This document shows, one piece after another, positions 43,602-53,700 of a stretch of 61,333 nt of DNA; positions within the stretch are counted from its first letter, which is position 1, and each line of letters opens with the position of its first letter. The stretch spans positions 1-61,333 of the forward strand of contig CAYPCH010000004.1 in the NCBI GenBank assembly GCA_964409165.1, written 5' to 3'. Below the pieces are notes generated by a model. The model did not search any database. It was given only the letters and a program-made list of their open reading frames with translations, and was not told where the DNA came from. The translations under genes and the position numbers were made by a program. The DNA comes from CAYPCH01 sp964409165. Lineage in GTDB: Bacteria > Bacillota > Clostridia > Acetivibrionales > Acetivibrionaceae.

Positions 43602-43630
43602 AGGGACAAGGAGATAGGTACCTTGTCCCT
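43602..43630. terminator. Shared bidirectional terminator of the cellulase and thiN genes
   Basis: AGGGACAAGG (43602-43611) pairs perfectly with CCTTGTCCCT (43621-43630). T-rich sequence follows on the plus strand; the thiN stop codon overlaps the edge of the stem. Confidence 0.75.
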
Positions 43631-44265
43631 TAATCTTTTGATTTTATAATCATTAATATGCCACTCTTTATAGAAACTTCTGCAACTTCCCCCAAAAACT
43701 CATTGCTTACCCCTCTGCTTTCACCCATATAAAGAGTATCTCCATTCAAGGGATATAAAAGCCCTCTTGTAACTACACCTTCCACCTTTTCAGTCAATGA
43801 AAGCAGTGTTATTTTGAAACCTTCTTCCCTTTCTATCCTCACTTTTTCGGTGGTTAATACAATTTTATTCTGCTCGTTAATAATCCTGCCTGTTATACCT
43901 TTGTCTAACATTCTCTTTAAAAGAAATATGTTGGACAATGAGTGGTCAAGCCTTGTTCCTGTACCCCCGACAATTACAATATCCTTGCTACCCCTTTCTA
44001 TGGCTACATGTATTGCAAGTTCCGTATCTGTCATATCCTTATTCTGTTTGAATTTATGTACTTCAACACCAAGCTCTTTATAATACTTAAGAACATCTAG
44101 GAGTATTGAATCGAAATCTCCGACAAGAATATCAGGCTTTATTCCGAACCTCATTAAATGAGAAGCGGCACCGTCGGCGCAAACCACCAAAGAAGCGTTA
44201 TCAAAATATTTCTTATAGAAGGAATAGTCATTTATACTTCCATTGCAAACAATTATTGCTGTCAT
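43630..44265 (-). CDS. thiN: Thiamin pyrophosphokinase
   Basis: Converts thiamin to the active cofactor TPP. 211 residues: VVCADGAASHLMRFGIKPDILVGDFDS (substrate-binding Asp cluster), HKFKQNKDMTDTELAI, VIVGGTGTRLDHSLSNIFLL, and C-terminal GLLYPLNGDTLYMGESRGVSNEF. Last gene of the priA-def-fmt-...-rpe-thiN cluster, its usual position in clostridia. It works on salvaged thiamin and complements the de novo operon at 23.8-29.4 kb. The ribosome site is weak. Confidence 0.93.
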   Translation of the reverse strand: MTAIIVCNGSINDYSFYKKYFDNASLVVCADGAASHLMRFGIKPDILVGDFDSILLDVLKYYKELGVEVHKFKQNKDMTDTELAIHVAIERGSKDIVIVGGTGTRLDHSLSNIFLLKRMLDKGITGRIINEQNKIVLTTEKVRIEREEGFKITLLSLTEKVEGVVTRGLLYPLNGDTLYMGESRGVSNEFLGEVAEVSIKSGILMIIKSKD

Positions 44266-44396
44266 TAACCCATCACCGACCCATTCAAAGGAATATTCCT
44301 ATTCCTTATATACAATTCTTCTCAAAAAAAATTTGTTTTTCAATAGACTTTTTAGAGGATATTGTTCTGCTATTTACATAGCTTGCATTGCGACCC

Positions 44397-45068
44397 TTAT
44401 TTTCCACCTTCGCTACGGTATGCATTTTCCCGAAATTTATTTATGACTTCCTTAATGTCAGGTGCAGTAAACACCGTAGAGCCAGACACAATGACATTTG
44501 CACCAGCCTTTGTGACTTCATATACATTGTTGGTATCTATGCCACCATCAACCTCAATGTCAGTATTCAATCCTCTTTTATTGATCATTTCTCTCAAATC
44601 TCTTATCTTCCCAGCAGTCGATTCAATATACTCTTGACCTCCAAAACCAGGATTTACACTCATAAGCAAAACCATATCCACGTCTTCAATTATCCAGTCA
44701 AGAGTTGACAGAGAAGTCGCCGGATTTAAAGATACAGCAGCCTTTTTTCCATGCTGCTTGATTTTTTGCACCGCTCTGTGAAGATGAGCACAGGCTTCCA
44801 CGTGCACTGTAATAATATCCGCACCAGCATCAACAAAACTATCTATGTACCTATCAGGGTCTTCTATCATAAGATGAACATCGAACACCAGCCCCGTTAA
44901 CTTCCTTATTGCCTTTACAATAAGCGGACCAATAGTAATATTAGGAACAAAACGTCCGTCCATTACATCGATATGCACATAATCTGCACCAGCTTTCTCT
45001 ATCCTCAATACTTCCTCGCCCAGTCTGGAAAAATCAGCTGACAGTATAGAAGGGGCAATTTTTATCAA
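44397..45068 (-). CDS. rpe: Ribulose-phosphate 3-epimerase
   Basis: Interconverts ribulose- and xylulose-5-phosphate in the pentose phosphate pathway. About 223-residue TIM barrel. Metal and catalytic residues are in IAPSILSADFSRL, HIDVMDGRFVPNITIG, DVHLMIEDPDRYI and EVDGGIDTNN; also LLMSVNPGFGGQEYI. The start is taken as TTG at 45068, eight bases after AAGGGAG, which gives the usual MIKIAPSILSAD; a GTG at 45077 overlaps the ribosome site. Confidence 0.95.
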   Translation of the reverse strand: MIKIAPSILSADFSRLGEEVLRIEKAGADYVHIDVMDGRFVPNITIGPLIVKAIRKLTGLVFDVHLMIEDPDRYIDSFVDAGADIITVHVEACAHLHRAVQKIKQHGKKAAVSLNPATSLSTLDWIIEDVDMVLLMSVNPGFGGQEYIESTAGKIRDLREMINKRGLNTDIEVDGGIDTNNVYEVTKAGANVIVSGSTVFTAPDIKEVINKFRENAYRSEGGK

Positions 45069-45110
45069 GTTTGACACTCCCTTTTCTTCTGTTTCTTTTC
45101 CAAAAAACTT

Positions 45111-45998
45111 TTAATTATATTTTTTCTTATACTGCTGTTTTAAATTATTGAATAATTCTACATATCTCAGGTATCTTCCCAAATCCAGTTCTCCGTCTTC
45201 TAAAGCAAACCTTACCTCACACCCGGGCTCGCTGACATGGTTGCAACCTGAAAATTTGCACTTTCCGATAAAAGTATCAAACTCAGGATAGTAGAACTGA
45301 AGCTTTTCAGGTTCTATCCCGGATAAATCAAAAGAACTAAACCCCGGAGTATCAACAACAAAACCCCCAGACTTCAGCTCAATCAACTCTGCATGCCTGG
45401 TTGTATGCTTTCCTCTCTCAATTCTTTCACTAACTTCACCCGTTTGCATTACATATGCATTAAGTACTCTGTTGAGTACTGTTGATTTCCCAACTCCCGA
45501 TTGTCCAGCAAAAACAGTTACCTCGCCTTTTAAAGCCTTTTCAAGGCAGTCAAACCCCATATCCAATACAGTGCTTAACAAAACTATTGAATATCCCGAT
45601 TTAGCATAGGATTCTACTATTTGTTTGTATTCATCTTCACTGCACAAGTCAGTTTTGTTTAAACAGATAAAGCAACCAAGACCCTCTTTGGTAGCTGAAA
45701 GCAAAAGCTTATCCAAAAGTCCGTAATCCGGCAAAGGTGCTTTAACAGATATAACCACAGCAACCTGAGTTATATTAGCTACGGCTGGTCTTATAAGCTG
45801 TATATCTCTCGGTAGTATCTTTTCAACATTCCCGATCTTTCTTATGCCGTCTATAACCGATATGGAAACTCTGTCGCCCGGCAACGGAATTATACTGTCC
45901 TTTCGGAATATCCCCCTTGCCTTGCATTCGTATACTCCATCCTCGGTCTTCACATAGTAAAATCCCCCTATGCCTTTAATGATTACACCTGACGGCAA
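45111..45998 (-). CDS. rsgA: Ribosome small-subunit-dependent GTPase A
   Basis: Circularly permuted GTPase that checks late 30S maturation. 295 residues: OB fold (~1-65, PLPGDRVSISV), then permuted G motifs, G4 (CLNKTDL), G1 (AGQSGVGKSTVLN), G2/T loop (GKHTTRH), G3 (VDTPGFSSF), and a C-terminal zinc site (C-KFSGC-NHVSEPGC). The start is TTG at 45998, seven bases after GGAGG. 33 bases downstream of prkC. Confidence 0.96.
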   Translation of the reverse strand: MPSGVIIKGIGGFYYVKTEDGVYECKARGIFRKDSIIPLPGDRVSISVIDGIRKIGNVEKILPRDIQLIRPAVANITQVAVVISVKAPLPDYGLLDKLLLSATKEGLGCFICLNKTDLCSEDEYKQIVESYAKSGYSIVLLSTVLDMGFDCLEKALKGEVTVFAGQSGVGKSTVLNRVLNAYVMQTGEVSERIERGKHTTRHAELIELKSGGFVVDTPGFSSFDLSGIEPEKLQFYYPEFDTFIGKCKFSGCNHVSEPGCEVRFALEDGELDLGRYLRYVELFNNLKQQYKKKYN

Positions 45999-46031
45999 AC
46001 TATTTACCTCCTCTAAAAAGCTTTTTACAAA

Positions 46032-47975
46032 TTAAAAACGCTCGGTAAAATCCATATATATCTTACTGTTCAGATATACCTTAACCTGAGTACTGCCTCC
46101 ATTCGGAACAGAAACCTGCACAGTAATCGGAAAATCACTCTTCTTTACAACACCAGTCATCAGTGTATCGGTATTATTTGTATCCGACCTTGTAGCATTC
46201 ACTAAAACCCTAATATTTTCCTGATAATCTTTATCATCCAGCACTATTACTTTATAAATCTTCTTTAAGTCAGGATTTATATCCTGAAGATGTATATCTA
46301 CTGGCGTACCTTCATCAACCATAGTGCCTGATATTGGACTCTGACTTACAACTTTATCAAGAATATAGCTGGTCATTTGTTGGGGATATGTTTCGCCCGC
46401 CGCCAGACCCTTGTATGACAAACGGTTAAACGCTTCCGATCTTGTAAGCCCTGTTAGGTCTGGTACTTCCACCTGCTTAATCTCGGGTCCTAAACTTTTA
46501 TATATTGTTACTTTTCCTCCGGGTCTTACATCGTAGTTTGTGTCTGGCTCTGTCTTTATTACATAATTAGTAGTAACGGTATCACTGTAGTCATCCTGTA
46601 TTTCCGATTCCAAGCCTAAGAGCCTTAATGTTGTCTGGGCATCCCTGTAATCATGTCCCCTCAAATCAGGTACTTTTATAAACAAAGGACCATCGCTTAC
46701 GACAAATTCTATTGTATTATATCCCACAGCACCGCGTCTTAACCTTTCACCTGTTGCTTTATCCTGATTTATAATTGTATCCTTTTTATAAACATCATTA
46801 TTCTGTATTATAGCGTTCACAGTAATACCCATTTCTTCTAGTTGCTTCTTAACATCATCATAGTTCTTACCTGTATAGTCTTCTACAACAAAATCCTCCG
46901 GTCTTTCCAGAATACCTGAAATAAAATTTGAAAACATAACTACTGCAACAATTATAATTACTAACGATGCAGCAACCGCAATTATTGTTGTCATCCTGTC
47001 TTTTTTCTTCTTCTTTTTTTTCTTCATTTTTTCATCACCTGCTTTAGTACCTTTAGTACTTGAATCATCTACCGTTTTTATCTCCTTATCACCAATAGAA
47101 GGCATTCTTACAGTAGGGCTTGAATCTATATCTTCTTTTTGCAAAAATTCGGCTTCTGGTTCATTGAGCACCTTATATAAGTGTTGCAATAGTTCTGATA
47201 CACTCTGGTATCTTTTTGTCTGGTCTTTCTTAATCGCCCGCATAATAATACTGTTTATGCCTTTAGGCAAATCACTTCTCAGGCTTAGAGGCTCCTTTGG
47301 CTCATCCTGTATATGCTTAAGCGCAACAGCCACAGGACTTTCTCCGTTAAATGGCAGTTCCCCTGTCATCATCTCATACATAACTATTCCTATCGAATAC
47401 AAATCGGATTTTTCATCGGTAAACCCTCCCCTTGCCTGTTCAGGAGAAAAGTAGTGCACCGAGCCTATCGTACTTCCTGCCATTGTAATTGTAGAAGAAG
47501 TTACAGCCCTTGCTATACCGAAGTCGGTAACCTTTGCTACACCGTCTTTTGTAATTAATATATTATGGGGTTTTATATCCCTGTGAACTATATGATTCTT
47601 ATGTGCATGCTCAATAGCAAGGCATATTTGAATGGATATATTAATTGCTTCCTTCCAGTCCAATGGATCCTTTTGTTCAATGTATTCCTTAAGCGTTATT
47701 CCATTGATATACTCCATCACAATGTAATGTATATCTTCTTCATGTCCCACATCATAAATAGATACGATGTTAGGTTGCGAAAGGCTTGCCGCTGCCTGAG
47801 CCTCAACGCGGAATCTCATTACAAATTCCTCATCATCGGTAAATTCCGGCCTTAAAATCTTTACTGCAACATATCTATTAAGAAGAGCGCATTTCGCTTT
47901 ATAAACTAAAGCCATTCCGCCCCCACCTATTTTTTCAATCAACTCGTATCTATTTCCAAGTATTCTACCTACCAT
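46032..47975 (-). CDS. prkC: PASTA-domain Ser/Thr protein kinase (PrkC/StkP type)
   Basis: Membrane kinase that senses muropeptides or lipid II and controls growth, division and germination in Firmicutes. 647 residues: kinase domain ~10-270 (IGGGGMALVYK, catalytic HRDIKPHN, DFGIA, activation-loop Thr in TITMAGSTIGSVHYFSPEQ), a very Lys-rich juxtamembrane tract (KKKKKKKKD), one transmembrane helix (IIAVAASLVIIIVAVVMF), three extracellular PASTA repeats and a C-terminal domain of about 90 residues that is not a PASTA repeat. Paired with the phosphatase gene directly upstream. Confidence 0.95.
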   Translation of the reverse strand: MVGRILGNRYELIEKIGGGGMALVYKAKCALLNRYVAVKILRPEFTDDEEFVMRFRVEAQAAASLSQPNIVSIYDVGHEEDIHYIVMEYINGITLKEYIEQKDPLDWKEAINISIQICLAIEHAHKNHIVHRDIKPHNILITKDGVAKVTDFGIARAVTSSTITMAGSTIGSVHYFSPEQARGGFTDEKSDLYSIGIVMYEMMTGELPFNGESPVAVALKHIQDEPKEPLSLRSDLPKGINSIIMRAIKKDQTKRYQSVSELLQHLYKVLNEPEAEFLQKEDIDSSPTVRMPSIGDKEIKTVDDSSTKGTKAGDEKMKKKKKKKKDRMTTIIAVAASLVIIIVAVVMFSNFISGILERPEDFVVEDYTGKNYDDVKKQLEEMGITVNAIIQNNDVYKKDTIINQDKATGERLRRGAVGYNTIEFVVSDGPLFIKVPDLRGHDYRDAQTTLRLLGLESEIQDDYSDTVTTNYVIKTEPDTNYDVRPGGKVTIYKSLGPEIKQVEVPDLTGLTRSEAFNRLSYKGLAAGETYPQQMTSYILDKVVSQSPISGTMVDEGTPVDIHLQDINPDLKKIYKVIVLDDKDYQENIRVLVNATRSDTNNTDTLMTGVVKKSDFPITVQVSVPNGGSTQVKVYLNSKIYMDFTERF

Positions 47976-48073
47976 AACAGCACCCCTGCTTTATTATAGC
48001 ATTAACAATTTACATCTGACCTGTAATACTGTTAAATCCATATATAATTAAATTGTTATCAAAATTCACATAA

Positions 48074-48811
48074 TTAGTCATTTTTTATAATAATAACCGT
48101 TATGTTATCTTCTCCGCCCTTTTCATTAGCCAAGCGCACCAATTCACCGCATGATACATTTATATCATCATTGTTTGCGATTACTGAAAGTATTTCGTCC
48201 CCAGTAAGCATATTAGACAAACCGTCGGTGCATAGAACAAATGTATCATTCTTATTAACACCTATTGAAAGGGTATCAATAAGAATATTTTCTTCACACC
48301 CCAATGCTCTTGTTATAATATTCTTCTTAGGATGGTTTTCCGCTTCTTCCCTTGTCAACGAACCATTTTTTATTAATTCCTCTATAAAGGAATGATCTGT
48401 AGTAAGCTGTTCAATTTTTCCTTCCCTTATCAAGTATACCCTACTGTCTCCAACATGACCAATATAAAATTTGCTGTTAAAAATGACAGTAACAATAAAC
48501 GTGGTACCCATGCCAGCATTTTCTTCAGACTCTTTCGACTTTTGATATACAGTACTGTTTGCCGCTTCCATAAGCTTTTCAATTTCAGACAGGATATTTT
48601 CTTCCTCTGTAAAGCTTTCCGCATTATTTTGAAGATACTCCTGAGCAAACTCAACTGCAATCCTACTGGCTACTTCTCCTGAATTATGACCACCCATACC
48701 GTCAGCTATAATAAAAGTATCCGGCACACCATTCTTACCGATAATTACTTTGCAGCTGTCTTCATTTAATTCCCTGACTTTTCCTTTGTCGCTTTCAAAT
48801 GCAAATCTCAC
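48074..48811 (-). CDS. prpC: PP2C-type Ser/Thr phosphatase (PrpC/Stp)
   Basis: Reverses PrkC phosphorylation. 245 residues with the PP2C metal-binding motifs: RELNEDSC, IIADGMGGHNSGEVASR, GHVGDSRVYLI, TRALGCEENI, CTDGLSNM and GGEDNITVIII. GTG start at 48811 preceded by GGGGAG. Between rlmN and prkC in the conserved cluster. Confidence 0.95.
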   Translation of the reverse strand: MRFAFESDKGKVRELNEDSCKVIIGKNGVPDTFIIADGMGGHNSGEVASRIAVEFAQEYLQNNAESFTEEENILSEIEKLMEAANSTVYQKSKESEENAGMGTTFIVTVIFNSKFYIGHVGDSRVYLIREGKIEQLTTDHSFIEELIKNGSLTREEAENHPKKNIITRALGCEENILIDTLSIGVNKNDTFVLCTDGLSNMLTGDEILSVIANNDDINVSCGELVRLANEKGGEDNITVIIIKND

Positions 48812-48884
48812 TATACCACTCCCCAGATTAGCTTAAGAAAATGTTATATGGAATAATAGCTCAATGCTGTATTTCTTACCGGAT

Positions 48885-49919
48885 TTATTGCTTTATAAGA
48901 CTTCTTCTGAGCTGACCGCATGCCGCGTTAATATCACTTCCCAGTTCACGCCTTATTGTAGTTTCAATACCCTGCTTCTCAAGTATAAATTTAAATTCCT
49001 CAACTTTTTCCTTCCTGCTCTTTACAAATTCTCCACCCGACACAGTATTCACAGGTATCAGATTAACATGGCACAACATGCCTTTTATAAGAGCTGCCAA
49101 CTCCTTTGCATTATCATTCGAGTCATTAACCTGGTCAATCAACGCATATTCAAATGTAATTCTTCTTTTTGTGGTCTCAGTATATATCTTACATACTTCA
49201 ATCAGTTTGTCAATAGAATACCTTTTATTAACAGGCATTATTTTTTCACGTATCGTATCATTTGGAGCATGCAAAGATATAGAAAGTGTCACAGGCATAT
49301 TCTCCTTTGACAACTTCAATATCTCGGGTACAAGTCCGCATGTAGAAACCGAAATGTGTCTAAGACCTATATTTAAACCATCTTTGTGGTTAACAAGTCT
49401 TAGAAATCCAACAACATTTTCATAATTGTCCATAGGTTCACCTATGCCCATTATAACTATATTACTGATTCTTAAACCCGCATCGTTACCAATCATTAAA
49501 ACTTGGTCGAGCATTTCGCCTGCCGTAAGATTCCTCGCAAAACCAGCTCCAGTTGAAGCACAGAACTTGCATCCCATTTTACAGCCAGCTTGTGAAGATA
49601 TACAGACACTGTATCCGTGTGCATATTTCATCAGCACACTTTCAATAACATTTCCGTCAACAAGTTTGAATAAGTATTTAATTGTACCGTCTATTCGGGA
49701 AACAAACTTCTCAACAACTTCAAACCTGTTTATATATGCCTTTTCTTTAAGGCTTTCCCTCAAACTCTTAGAGAGGTTTGTCATTTCATCAATATCTTTT
49801 ATTCCTCTATTTGTCCATTGAAAAATTTGTTTTGCTCTGAACTTCTGCTGTCCCATTTCCGAAAGAAATATCTCAAGCTCTTCTATTTTCAAATTAAGAA
49901 GGTCTGTTTTTTCCCGCAT
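48885..49919 (-). CDS. rlmN: Dual-specificity rRNA/tRNA adenine-C2 methyltransferase RlmN
   Basis: Radical-SAM enzyme that methylates A2503 of 23S rRNA and A37 of some tRNAs. 344 residues: the 4Fe-4S motif C113-KMG-C117-KF-C120 in SSQAGCKMGCKFCASTGAGF, GIGEPMDNYENVV, ISVSTCGLVPEI, and the C-terminal NAACGQLRR with the methyl-accepting Cys. It follows rsmB with a four-base gap. Confidence 0.96.
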   Translation of the reverse strand: MREKTDLLNLKIEELEIFLSEMGQQKFRAKQIFQWTNRGIKDIDEMTNLSKSLRESLKEKAYINRFEVVEKFVSRIDGTIKYLFKLVDGNVIESVLMKYAHGYSVCISSQAGCKMGCKFCASTGAGFARNLTAGEMLDQVLMIGNDAGLRISNIVIMGIGEPMDNYENVVGFLRLVNHKDGLNIGLRHISVSTCGLVPEILKLSKENMPVTLSISLHAPNDTIREKIMPVNKRYSIDKLIEVCKIYTETTKRRITFEYALIDQVNDSNDNAKELAALIKGMLCHVNLIPVNTVSGGEFVKSRKEKVEEFKFILEKQGIETTIRRELGSDINAACGQLRRSLIKQ

Positions 49920-49923
49920 TATG

Positions 49924-51276
49924 TTAACTCCTTCTTCTCATTCTGGCTATAAAAAATCCGTCTGTGCCGTCAATGTGCGGGTACAGTTGAATGTATCCCT
50001 TTTTTGCAGTTTCTTTACAAAACCCTTCAGCAAGATAATTCGAAATATCTTCTAAATCAAACTCTCTGTTGGCTTTGGTAAAATTCTCAACAACCTCTTC
50101 ATTTTCTTCCCGTTCTATTGTACATGTGCTATAAACAAGTACACCTCCGGGCTTTACATATTTTGATGAAGTGTCAAGAATTTTTTCCTGAAGTTTTATA
50201 ATTTCCCTTTTGTCTTCTAAATTTCTCGACCACTTTATATCCGGCTTTCGCCTTATTATTCCAAAACCGGTACAAGGGGCATCTACAAGCACCCTGTCCG
50301 CCTTGCCTTCAAGCTCTTTATCAAAAAGCGTAGCATCAAAAACCTCTGTTTTTATAATATCAAGTCCCAATCTTTTTTTTGCTTCATCAATCAAAGCTAT
50401 TTTATGCTCATGCACATCCCTGGCCAATAAATCTCCCTTATTACCCATCATCTGTGCTATATAGGTGGATTTTCCCCCCGGAGCACTGCACACATCCATT
50501 ACGAACTCACCGGGCTTCGAACCAAGAACTCTACCTACCAGCATTGAACTCTCATCTTGCACCTGAAAACAACCTTGTTTATAGGTCTCAGATTCAAATA
50601 CTGAAGCCGGATTTTCGATAACCAGAGCATCATCCATATATCTTGTTCTTTTTGCTTCAAAACCCTTATTTTTAAGTTCAGCAATAAGCTCATCGCATGA
50701 AATCTTTAGAGTATTGACTCTTACGATAAATGGAGGTGTTTCATTATTGCTTATTAAAAGCCCCTCTGTAAATTCCTCTCCAAAACGATTGAGCCATCCA
50801 TTTACCATCCACTGGGGATGAGAATATTTTACTGACAAATAGCCTTCTATATCCTTCATCCTGTCGGGATACTCTATGTTATCCCTGTTCCGTGCAATGT
50901 TTCTAAGTACAGCATTAACATACCTGCTACTAGCCATATGACCGTACTTCTTTGCAAGCTTTACACTTTCATTGCAGGCTGCCGATTCAGGTATTTTATC
51001 GGTAAATATCAACTGATAGATACCTAAACGCAATATGTTAAGTATCCAAGGCGAAAGCTTTTTAATTTTGACGGAAGAAAACTTCTCCACAAAAAAATCA
51101 ATTGTAAGCTTCCACTTCAAAGTACCATATACCATATCTGTAATAAATGCCTTATCAAGTATTCTGTAATCATGACCCTTAAAGTATTTGTTGAGTGCAA
51201 TATTGGAGTAAGCACCCTTTTTATCTATGTCACATATTATTTTAAGTGCCGCTTCCCTCGGTAAATCAACAGTCAT
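49924..51276 (-). CDS. rsmB: 16S rRNA m5C967 methyltransferase
   Basis: 450 residues. N-terminal NusB-like RNA-binding domain (~1-140) and a Rossmann methyltransferase domain: SAM loop VCSAPGGKSTYIAQ, motif IV VDAPCTGFGIIRRKPDI and catalytic YSTCTIEREENEEVV (two Cys characteristic of m5C RNA methyltransferases). Sits in the conserved cluster between the zinc peptidase and rlmN. Confidence 0.95.
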   Translation of the reverse strand: MTVDLPREAALKIICDIDKKGAYSNIALNKYFKGHDYRILDKAFITDMVYGTLKWKLTIDFFVEKFSSVKIKKLSPWILNILRLGIYQLIFTDKIPESAACNESVKLAKKYGHMASSRYVNAVLRNIARNRDNIEYPDRMKDIEGYLSVKYSHPQWMVNGWLNRFGEEFTEGLLISNNETPPFIVRVNTLKISCDELIAELKNKGFEAKRTRYMDDALVIENPASVFESETYKQGCFQVQDESSMLVGRVLGSKPGEFVMDVCSAPGGKSTYIAQMMGNKGDLLARDVHEHKIALIDEAKKRLGLDIIKTEVFDATLFDKELEGKADRVLVDAPCTGFGIIRRKPDIKWSRNLEDKREIIKLQEKILDTSSKYVKPGGVLVYSTCTIEREENEEVVENFTKANREFDLEDISNYLAEGFCKETAKKGYIQLYPHIDGTDGFFIARMRRRS

Positions 51277-51281
51277 GCCGA

Positions 51282-51977
51282 TTACCTTCTTCTATTTGAT
51301 AGAAGCAGAAGTCTAAGAAGGTTTGCAAGTGCGACAGCCGCAGAAGCTACATATGTCATCGCAGCAGCTCTCAGAACCTTCTTTGCAGGGTCTATTTCGT
51401 CATAATCAAGAATACCAGTATCTTCGAGGGTACGTATTGCCCTGCTACTTGCGTTGAATTCAACCGGAAGCGTTATCATATAGAATGCAACTGCAATGGT
51501 ATATAAAAGTATTCCTATAGTTATTAATGGTCCAAAACTGAATATAATTCCTGCAATAGCCAGCGGAAACCCAAGGGTTGATCCCAGACCCGCAACAGGA
51601 ACCAGCGTACTTCTAAGTACAAGAGGTGCATATGATTCACCGTGCTGAATGGCATGACCTGTTTCATGAGCCGCAACACCAATAGCTGCAACCGAACTAC
51701 TGCCGTATACTCCCTGGGATAGCCTTACAACCTTCGTCCTGGGGTCATAATGATCTGTAAGTTCACCTGCAACCGCTTCCACTCTTACATCTACAAGACC
51801 ATTTCTCTCTAATATGGTTTTTGCAATTTCTGCACCGGTAAGACCTCTTTTGTTCGCTATACGGCTGTACTTGCTGTAAGTACTCTTAACCTTACTCTGA
51901 GCGTATAGAGAAAACAGAATTGCAGGTACAACCAATATAAGGTAATATACATCAAATCCATATAAACGTCCAAACAT
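51282..51977 (-). CDS. Membrane zinc metallopeptidase (YugP/PF04298 type)
   Basis: 231 residues: N-terminal membrane segment (VYYLILVVPAILFSL), a soluble stretch with RGLTGAEIAKTILERNGL and HYDPRTKVVRLSQGVY, the zinc motif AAHETGHAIQH, then three further hydrophobic segments. Members of this family lie between fmt/DUF116 and rsmB in many clostridia; substrates are not established. Ideal GGAGGAG ribosome site. Confidence 0.88.
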   Translation of the reverse strand: MFGRLYGFDVYYLILVVPAILFSLYAQSKVKSTYSKYSRIANKRGLTGAEIAKTILERNGLVDVRVEAVAGELTDHYDPRTKVVRLSQGVYGSSSVAAIGVAAHETGHAIQHGESYAPLVLRSTLVPVAGLGSTLGFPLAIAGIIFSFGPLITIGILLYTIAVAFYMITLPVEFNASSRAIRTLEDTGILDYDEIDPAKKVLRAAAMTYVASAAVALANLLRLLLLSNRRR

Positions 51978-52012
51978 AAATATCTCCTCCTTTTCTTGTA
52001 TAACATTTTCTA

Positions 52013-52762
52013 TTAGTTTTTCAGAATAGCCTCCAATATCGACTTAAATTTATCAAGGTCTACACAGGTATTAAAGCACGGTCCGTTAGGTCTTTCGTTG
52101 AGAAGCCCTATAACCTTGATTTTCCCTACATCAATTATACCGCTTGTAAGGTCTCTTTCGCAAGCAACAGCAAGAATAATTTTCGGTCTTTGTTTATAAA
52201 TGATATTCCTTGCAGCCGTACCCCCTGTTACAACTTGAACCTTTATACCTTTTTGACAAGAAACCGAAATGATTTCTCCTATTGTACAGGCTCCGCACCT
52301 TACACAATTATTTATATCGTTGGTAATCTTATTCCTGCACTCCGAATATTGCAGGCAATGCGGAAGCAATACCAGTACATCCTCAGAATTGTACCTTTTG
52401 CCATCAATGTTTACAACCAGATTATTAAAATCTATATAAAATTTCCTGATAATATCCTTATTGTATTTAAAAACACCTGATAAAAAAATCACCAGAGGAA
52501 GCAATACCTTGATTCCAACCTTTGCCACTGATAAAAAAAATCTGTTCGCCTTCTTTTTCTTATATACATAAAAAATGGTCAGGGCACAAACCGTATAAAA
52601 CAGTATTATTATTATTGTCAGTAGCATTAAAATTAATAATATCAAGTTATATGTATTTATTGTGGAAAACCTATATAAAAAACCAATAACAATTAATACA
52701 GTCAAAAGAATAAAAATAATAACACCTATCAAAAAAATAAACTTTCTAAAATTTTTATCCAA
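52013..52762 (-). CDS. DUF116 membrane protein
   Basis: About 249 residues. Two N-terminal transmembrane helices (FLIGVIIFILLTVLIVIGFL and a second ~45-75), then a cytosolic DUF116 domain with conserved Cys: LPHCLQYSECRNKI, CVRCGACTIGEI and CFNTCVDLDKF, plus AVACERDLTSG. The Cys pattern suggests a metal or Fe-S site (inference). TTG at 52762 is preferred (five bases after GAGGGTGA) and overlaps the fmt stop by eight bases; GTG at 52771 is an alternative. The longer frame to 52792 lies inside fmt. Confidence 0.8.
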   Translation of the reverse strand: MDKNFRKFIFLIGVIIFILLTVLIVIGFLYRFSTINTYNLILLILMLLTIIIILFYTVCALTIFYVYKKKKANRFFLSVAKVGIKVLLPLVIFLSGVFKYNKDIIRKFYIDFNNLVVNIDGKRYNSEDVLVLLPHCLQYSECRNKITNDINNCVRCGACTIGEIISVSCQKGIKVQVVTGGTAARNIIYKQRPKIILAVACERDLTSGIIDVGKIKVIGLLNERPNGPCFNTCVDLDKFKSILEAILKN

Positions 52763-53687
52763 GAACTTCACCCTCGTCCATTTTATGACCACATATATAG
52801 TCTCCTATGCACATCCTCCTGCAGGAATCAAATTGAACCTCCTTTATATCAACCACTCCTGAACCGCAGGTTACATAAAAACCGTTCTTGTCAACACGAC
52901 AAATAGTGCCTGGTTTATAATCATGACTATTTTCATCAACAACATTACTCATCCAAACCTTCATTTTATTGCCTTTATAATATGTAAACGCACCGGGCCA
53001 AGGATTTGTACCCCTTATAAGGTTATGTACCTCTTTCGCGGTTTTTGACCAATCTATTTTGCTAATGTCTTTTTCAATAATACAGGCATATGTAGCTTCT
53101 TCATGAGCCTGCGGTATTCTTTCCAAAGTCCCGTTTTTTAGTCTTTCCAGTGTTTCCTTCAGAACATCCGCTCCTAAAGCCGATAGCCTGTCATGAAGCT
53201 CTCCTGCTGTCATATCGTCAGTTATTTCAATAATGGACTTCAACAACATGTCACCTGTGTCCATGCCTACATCTGTAAACATGGTTGTAATCCCCGTAAC
53301 CTCTTCACCGTTTATTATAGACCAGTGTACAGGAGCAGCTCCCCTGTACTTGGGTAAAAGTGAACCGTGCACATTAATACATCCTAATGGGGGTATATCA
53401 AGAACACCCTTAGGAAGTATTTTCCCATATGCAGCAGTAACCAGTAAATCCGGCTTCAATTCCTTAATTTTTTCCGTAAAGTCTGAATTTTTCAGACTTT
53501 CAGGTTGGAGTACACATATTTTCTTTTTTAGCGCATATTCCTTTACAGGCGGTAAAGAAACTTTATTTCCCCGCCCCTTCGGCTTATCCGGCTGGGTCAC
53601 AACAGCAACTATATCGTACCCTTCATTAACCATCATATCAAGACTCGGAATAGCAAACTCCGGTGTGCCCATAAAAACAATCCTCAT
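52755..53687 (-). CDS. fmt: Methionyl-tRNA formyltransferase
   Basis: Formylates initiator Met-tRNA. 310 residues: MRIVFMGTPEFAIPSLD, KGRGNKVSLPPVKEYA, the formyl-transfer loop CINVHGSLLPKYRGAAPVHW and GITTMFTDVGMDTGDML, and the C-terminal OB domain. ATG at 53687 is certain from GGAGGAG. The open frame runs on to 53732, but the extra residues (MRCKIFIAFNIGGDI) come from a family C repeat, the same false start seen in front of thiF. Confidence 0.97.
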   Translation of the reverse strand: MRIVFMGTPEFAIPSLDMMVNEGYDIVAVVTQPDKPKGRGNKVSLPPVKEYALKKKICVLQPESLKNSDFTEKIKELKPDLLVTAAYGKILPKGVLDIPPLGCINVHGSLLPKYRGAAPVHWSIINGEEVTGITTMFTDVGMDTGDMLLKSIIEITDDMTAGELHDRLSALGADVLKETLERLKNGTLERIPQAHEEATYACIIEKDISKIDWSKTAKEVHNLIRGTNPWPGAFTYYKGNKMKVWMSNVVDENSHDYKPGTICRVDKNGFYVTCGSGVVDIKEVQFDSCRRMCIGDYICGHKMDEGEVLG

Positions 53688-53700
53688 TATGTCTCCTCCT